This document shows, piece after piece, positions 58,778 through 64,000 of a stretch of 64,000 nucleotides of DNA (position 1 is the first letter of the stretch; the number at the start of each line of letters is the position of its first letter). The notes under the pieces are model-generated. The model was given only the letters and a program-made list of their open reading frames with translations. It ran no database searches and was not told where the DNA came from. This stretch comes from Ceratobasidium sp. AG-K. Taxonomy: Eukaryota; Basidiomycota; Agaricomycetes; Cantharellales; Ceratobasidiaceae. The translations under genes were made by a program, and so were the position numbers. The stretch lies in assembly GCA_037039685.1 (NCBI GenBank), contig JAWNGF010000001.1:7502001-7566000 (forward strand), written 5' to 3'.

Positions 58778-61008
58778 ATGAGCGGCTTTGACCTTGCTAT
58801 TACTACTACTGTGCTGGCACTGTCTGCGTTATGCTACGTTTACTCCAAGTCCACAGGGCAACGACTTCCTCTCCCACCTTCGCCCAAGACTTATCCACTA
58901 ATCGGTAATATTTTGGCCATTCCTGTGCGGGACCAGTACATTGCGTACCGACAATGGTCTCGAGAACTCAATAGTGGGTACTTTACAGGTAGCTTTGGCA
59001 TCCGAAGCTGGAACTGAGGCGATTCGACGCCAGGTGACGTGATATTAATCCAGTTGCCCGGCCAATCGATGATTGTGTTGAATTCCGCACAATCCATCTC
59101 TGAATTTTTTGAAAAACGGGGGAAACAGTATTTTGCAAGACCTTCCATGCCGTTGCTCTCGGACCCTATGCTGTAGGTCCGAAGACCCTAACACTTCAAG
59201 ATGCTTAGTTTTTTTTCTTAGCCTTGACTGGTCTAAACATACCGCCTTCTTACCTTATGGAGATCGCTGGAAGCAGCAGCGTCAGCTCATGCATAGCTCC
59301 TTCCGTAAAGGCGCGGTACATATACATGCTGCAGCACAAACTTGGCACAGTCGACAGGCTATTTTAAAAATCGTACAACAGCCTAACAAGTTTGCGGACA
59401 TATTTCAGCGGTATGTGAGATCCTTTTACATACGCTCCATAGTAGCCCCTAAAATTCAGATACTTCCCCATGTGAAGGATGCTGGCTTTTCAAATCCTCT
59501 CATGCGTGTATGGTTACGAGACAACGTCCCAAGACGACGAAATGGTGCGGCTCTCTGAGAGCGCCTCGAAGAATTTGGGAAAGGCTATTCTCCCCTTTAG
59601 TCAGTGTGATATTGGCAGTGGTCGCTCGGAACACTACAGGCTAGACCTAACCAATATATATTTACTAGATTTCATGGTGAACGTGATACCATGGCTCAAC
59701 CGGCTGCCATCTTGGCTTCCTGGGATGGGATGGAAAACAGTAGCCCGAGAATGGAATGAAGAGTTAAAGCAAGCAATCGAGCTTCCATATGAATTCACAG
59801 TCAAACAAATGGTGAGGCAAGAAACGCCAATGTTCCACATCTGACAGTTGCCGAGAAAGGCTGAAGGGTCAGCTCTCCCTTCAGCTTTGGGCGAGATGCT
59901 CAAAAGCCTGCAGACCAAGCCTGAAAGAGTTGAGAGTGAAGATCGAGATCAGGCTATGTGGACCGCGGGATCTATTTTCACATGTAGGTCCCAAATGTTC
60001 GAATTGTGCAATCGTTTTGTTGACCACCAAATTATACAGCTGCTGTAGACTCGGTGAGATAGAATTTCATCTTAAATCGGTGTCGGACATTCCTAACTAG
60101 CGTTTCATCGCAAAGCTACACGCCACTCTTCAGGTCGTGATGCTTGTAATGACGGTCTATCCCGAGGTTCAGTCAAAGGTTCAGCGTGAAATCGAACAAA
60201 TTACCGAAGGGAGACGCCTTCCAGAGATTAGTGACATGGATCAAATGCCCTATGTTCGTTGTGTAATACTCGAAGTTTTGAGATGGCAGCCCGTAACCCC
60301 GCTTGGTACGTATTAGCGGCCATTACAGGTGACGCTAGACTGAAATACCAATATACTCTAGGACTTCCGCATACATGCCCGGAAGATGACGAATATAATG
60401 GGTTCAAAATCCCAAAAAACCCAATAGTGTTAGTTTTCACTGAATAATTTCCGTTCTGTGAGCCCACTAAAGTACTTTCAACAGCTTCGGTAACATATGG
60501 TAGGGCCAGTTGGACTCTGTTTCTGAAAGGTTCTGCTCACCGCGTTCATAGGGCGGTAAATCGGGACGAATCGAGATATACTGACCCTGATACCTTTTTT
60601 CCTGAACGATTTCTGGACCCAAGAGTCCCGGAGCCTGTCACCTTCGGGTTCGGTCGAAGGCAAGTTGTCCTATGATAATGCCTATTAGACTCAAGTAAGC
60701 CGATCATTTCATAATAGGATATGCCCAGGAATGTATTTCGCGCACACAACGTTATTTGTCAACGTTGTGACCCTTTTGGCGACTTGCAATATTCGGCCCG
60801 TGCGTGATGAACATGGGAAAGAAATCCTGCCAGCGATTGAGATGGTTCAGGGGCCGTTGGCAATGTGAGCAAGTGGCTTGTTGGCTTCAAAGCCTACTCA
60901 CAATTGATTCGCAGGACCCCAGCTCAGTTTGATTGTGATATCACGGTCCGCTCTGAGGCCCAGCGGCAAATGCTTGTGGGAGCTACTGAGCAAAATCATT
61001 ATCGTTAA
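58778..61008 (+). CDS. Cytochrome P450 monooxygenase
   Basis: A multi-exon gene with an N-terminal anchor (LAITTTVLALSALCYVY), hinge LPLPPSPKTYPLIGN, C-helix DRWKQQRQLMH, ExxR as LEVLRW, PERF region as FFPERFLDP, and heme loop FGFGRRICPG with cysteine. The last exon ends TEQNHYR and stop at 61006-61008. The I-helix around AVDSLHATLQ keeps an acidic residue but has a weak Thr motif. Most introns are GT-AG. The one inside the heme loop (60660-60717) begins GCAAGT, where the P450 at 19414 has GTAAGA at the same codon. It stands between two pectate lyase genes. Its substrate is unknown. Confidence 0.8.
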
Positions 61009-61968
61009 ATATATATATATCCGACTCAATACATGTCTCAAAGCGGTATTTTGAGAATGCAACCGAATGTACCAGGCGAATTTATATGTGGCTTCCCTCC
61101 CTTTCCGGCGATATGCTAAAAGGGAGAGGTGTGATGGTATACAGTATCATTATATCCACGTGATTAGGGAGCAAATTTCTCAACAACGACCACCGCAACA
61201 AGAACCGATTGCTGTCACGACTGGTAGACAACTTGCGATCAGACTACCAGAACATGTAGCGCATAATATGAGCCGCTGTGTGCCTTGAGCTACGTCCCGC
61301 GGCGGGCCGTCAATCGCGTGCGGTATACAATATTGACCCACTTGACGTCACATTGACTCGGCAAACCTCTGGCACTTCTTATTGTGGTCATTAGCACAAA
61401 ACGACCCAGCATCTTTTTTGTTTTACACGGTTAAAATTGCTTGGCATACCAGTCACTTGATCTCTGTACCCGTCCCCCCGTCCTCACGTGGATGAAGCGC
61501 GGTTCGGATGCGGCGAGCATTTGCCGGCGGCTCTGCCGATATGCCGCACGGCTGTCAAGGGGGCACTTCAGCGTCCCGTGTCAGCATCTGACTCATGCTC
61601 GTAACAATCGGGTCTCACGGCTGGGTGCTGCTATGTGCTACCACTATTACCTATGCAGGCCTGATTGGATTCAGCTCATTGAATGATTCTTGTGGCAACT
61701 GAGAAGAAACTGTATCATCAAACACACAAGCCATTGCAGGTCTTGTGTCTTGCCTCGCTGAACTTTCTGAACGAAACCGGACCGCCCAACCAGCAATATT
61801 TTTTCGGTATCTGATATCTGGCGGACCGATGACCCTCTACCCCGGACCGCCAGTACTACTGGCGTTTGCTAAAATGGCAGTATATAAGACTAGACATTCG
61901 AGATGTAGCACTACCATAGCGACTGTTGTATTCTTATCACCTCTGAGTTCATACTCACTCGTCTCGCA
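61009..61968. other. Intergenic with pectate lyase promoter
   Basis: No supported gene. TATATAAG at 61881-61888 lies 88 bp before the next start codon. Confidence 0.45.
61881..61888 (+). promoter_or_regulatory. TATA box of pectate lyase copy B
   Basis: TATATAAG is 88 bp upstream of ATG 61969. Confidence 0.5.
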
Positions 61969-63189
61969 ATGAGGTTTACCTCCGCCGCTGTTCTCGTTTT
62001 CGGTTTGGGTATTGTTTCAGCCAATCCCCTGGTTGAAAAGCGCGCTTCGACTAGCGAAAAAGCTAACCTTGGCTACGCTACTCTCAGCGGAGGGTGAGCA
62101 AAATATTTCACTTGGAGTTGCCCCGCCTAACATTCGACTGTTAGCACCACTGGTGGAGGTTCTGCGTCCCCCGTGACGGTCACCACCCTTGCTGCACTCA
62201 AGTCCGCCGTAACTGGTAACACCGCCAAGATTGTGTTATATCTGGCACAATCACTGGCAATGAAGTCGTCAAGGTCGGAGCCAACACTTCACTCCTAGGC
62301 AAATCTGGCGCAAGTAAGCGTAGAGTGATGGGTCAGAAACATGTACACTCAAACTGATACGTCTCCGCCAGCTTTGACCGGCGTGGGCCTCCGCGTAATC
62401 GACGTATCGAATGTAATTATTCGGAACTTGAAGGTGCGATATTATTATGACCTAATATGACTAGGCTAATGACTTGCGTCATCGGATAGATTAACAAGGT
62501 CTTGGCTAGCGCTGGCGACCACATCGGCGTCCAAGCGGCCAACCGAATCTGGATTGATTCGGTCGAGATCTGGTCCGACCAGGATCATGATAAGGACTAC
62601 TACGATGGATTGCTCGATATCACTCATGGCGTGTATGCCACCTCGGTTACCAACTCGTATTTGCACGATCACTGGAAGGGCTCGCTCGTTGGTCATTCGG
62701 ACAGCAATGAGAGCGAAGACAAGGCGATTCAGGTAACATACGCATACAACAAGTGGCAGAACTTGAACTCGCGTACGCCTTCATTCCGGTTCGGGCATGG
62801 TCATATCTTCAAAAACTAGTGCGTATCTGATTCGTGTCCCTATTGTGTCGTGCTAATTGATCCTCGCTGTAGCTTCGTCAGTAACAATGACGGAATCAAC
62901 ACCCGAGTTGGCGCCGAGCTTCTTGTCCAGAACAACGTTTTCGAGAGCGTGAAGAAGCCATTGTATAGCACCGACAATGGATATGCGAATGCTAGCGGAA
63001 ACGACTTTGGCGGCGCTAGCAATACTGCTCTTATCAGTAAGTACCTCCCACTCGATCCAGGCACCTCAGTTGACCGATAAAAAGCCCTCCAGCTTCCTGG
63101 AGCGCTGTTGGATACCCGTATACCTTGACCGCAACCTCCTCTGTCAGTCATACGTCAACTCCAATGACGGAGCTAAGCTTTCGTTCTGA
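61969..63189 (+). CDS. Secreted pectate lyase, PL1 (copy B), two apparent one-base deletions
   Basis: Close paralogue of 56177-57399 with the same intron positions (first exon 61969-62093). Signal peptide MRFTSAAVLVFGLGIVSA, then NPLVEKR (Kex2-like). The core is GVGLRVIDVSNVIIRNLK, INKVLASAGDHIGVQ, YYDGLLDITHGVYATSVTNS, RTPSFRFGHGH, VSNNDGINTRVGAELL. Two places lose a base relative to copy A: near 62236 (between AKIV and ISGTITGN, a T doublet) and near 63146 (GTCAG where copy A has GTCAAG). With both shifts ignored the protein would end NSNDGAKLSF at the stop 63187-63189. It is either a very young pseudogene or a functional gene with sequence errors. TATA box at 61881. Confidence 0.75.
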
Positions 63190-63586
63190 TATGTCGAATT
63201 TTCCGTAGCCTCGAAAAGCCTGTACGTGGTTTATGAATGAACAGTTTGCATATGCGGTCTTCTTTTGGCGAAGGCCGAAGACATTTGCAATCTGTCCAAA
63301 TTTGGCAATTCTCGTCACGACGGAATCATATCTTCCAATTTGGGGAGACAGTTCAGGGGGAAGATATCATGCCCATAGTAGGCCCTATAATAGCGAACTG
63401 GATAGAGTTGCCTCGCCCCAAAACCGTTTGCGGGGTGAGTTCATCTTTCCCCAAATCCACGGGTTAACGGGCCTTATTGTTTGTCTCTGGATTTTGGGAT
63501 AGCTGCCCGAGGTCACAAAACGGCACTGATCGGCCACTCTATGATTTAAAGGCTACTGCCCGACTATTGAACCGCATCCTCTCGCC
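63190..63586. other. Intergenic, promoter side of the last P450
   Basis: About 400 bases without a gene. No clear TATA box. Both flanking genes are on the plus strand. Confidence 0.45.
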
Positions 63587-64000
63587 ATGAGCTCCTTCGG
63601 TATCGCTGTAACCCAGTCGCTTGCCGCATTGACCCTCGTAGCTACAGCGTACTGGGTATATGCCCTGCTGCGCCTCGCACACCGAAAGCACCCAGCGCCC
63701 CCATCTCCGCCATCCGACCCATTCATTGGACACTTACGGATCATCCCGAGTAGCAATCAGCATATTGCCTATCGCCAGTGGGGTCGCGAGCTCAAGAGTA
63801 AGTAACGTTTCCATCGAGTGATGCAAGGGACGCACTAGTGCTAACCATGAGATTACTACGATCCAAGGCGATGTGATTTCTTTGCGAGTCCCGGGCCAAA
63901 CGATCATTGTTCTCAATTCTGAACGAGCCACAACCAACCTACTCGACAAACGATCAAAGAAATACTCCGGACGCCCATTTATCCCGATGATAATGGATCC
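63587..64000 (+). CDS. Cytochrome P450 monooxygenase, N-terminal part (cut by window end)
   Basis: Exon 1 (63587-63797) encodes an anchor (SLAALTLVATAYWVYALL), a proline hinge (PAPPSPPSDPFIGHL) and the HIAYRQWGRELK block. It ends at a GTAAGT donor. Exon 2 starts at 63868 (SDVISLRVPGQTIIVLNS) and remains open at the window end. The intron positions equal those of the P450s at 19414 and 58778, so it belongs to the same family. Catalytic motifs lie outside the window. Confidence 0.8.

Overview
This is fungal nuclear DNA. Genes are rich in short introns (about 45-60 nt) with GTRNGT donors, pyrimidine tracts and YAG acceptors. The gene content (fused NLR-type WD40 tails, tandem P450s, family 1 pectate lyases, GH16, a CIN1/intersectin-like RhoGEF scaffold) points to an agaricomycete. 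I think a Ceratobasidiaceae/Rhizoctonia-type genome is most likely; that is inference from protein style, not from a search. No tRNA, rRNA or CRISPR array was recognised.

Layout. 0-3.7 kb: the 3' end of a Ty3/gypsy element (chromodomain tail, an extra Trp-rich ORF, polypurine tract, 3' LTR), then a related solo LTR in opposite orientation that splits an ORF and has a 5-bp target duplication. 4.0-5.8 kb: an atypical protein-kinase-like gene. 6.4-10.5 kb: a 1,237-bp inverted repeat around a 1,649-bp spacer, each arm holding the same secreted cyanovirin-N-type lectin gene. 11.8-13.4 kb: a decayed WD40 array. 14.6-18.5 kb: a dead P450 gene interrupted by an intact-looking GH16 glucanase gene. 19.4-21.6 kb: its intact P450 paralogue.

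22.6-32.9 kb is a housekeeping core: a 16-exon endocytic scaffold (LxxQxTG repeats, EH, coiled coil, WH2, 2x SH3, DH, PH) and a glycogen-targeting PP1 subunit (CBM21). 34.4-44.4 kb (minus strand): a ricin-B-fold lectin, a decaying HMP-kinase/TenA thiamine gene, two tandem HSL-type alpha/beta hydrolases, and the inositol polyphosphate multikinase. 45-56 kb (minus strand): an unidentified membrane protein, a small secreted protein, a short-chain dehydrogenase, and a large Cys-rich single-pass membrane protein whose cytoplasmic tail carries NPF and LxxQxTG-like motifs. 56.2-64 kb: alternating pectate lyase and P450 genes (PL, P450, PL, P450), the last cut by the window end.

Two themes cut across genes. 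First, GC-AG introns recur, in two cases with a GT paralogue for comparison. Second, single-base frameshifts at short homopolymers occur in several otherwise well-conserved genes, suggesting consensus errors or very recent decay. The most interesting functional link is between the EH-domain scaffold (22.6-29.2 kb) and the NPF-tailed membrane protein (52.3-55.6 kb), which look like possible partners in endocytosis.
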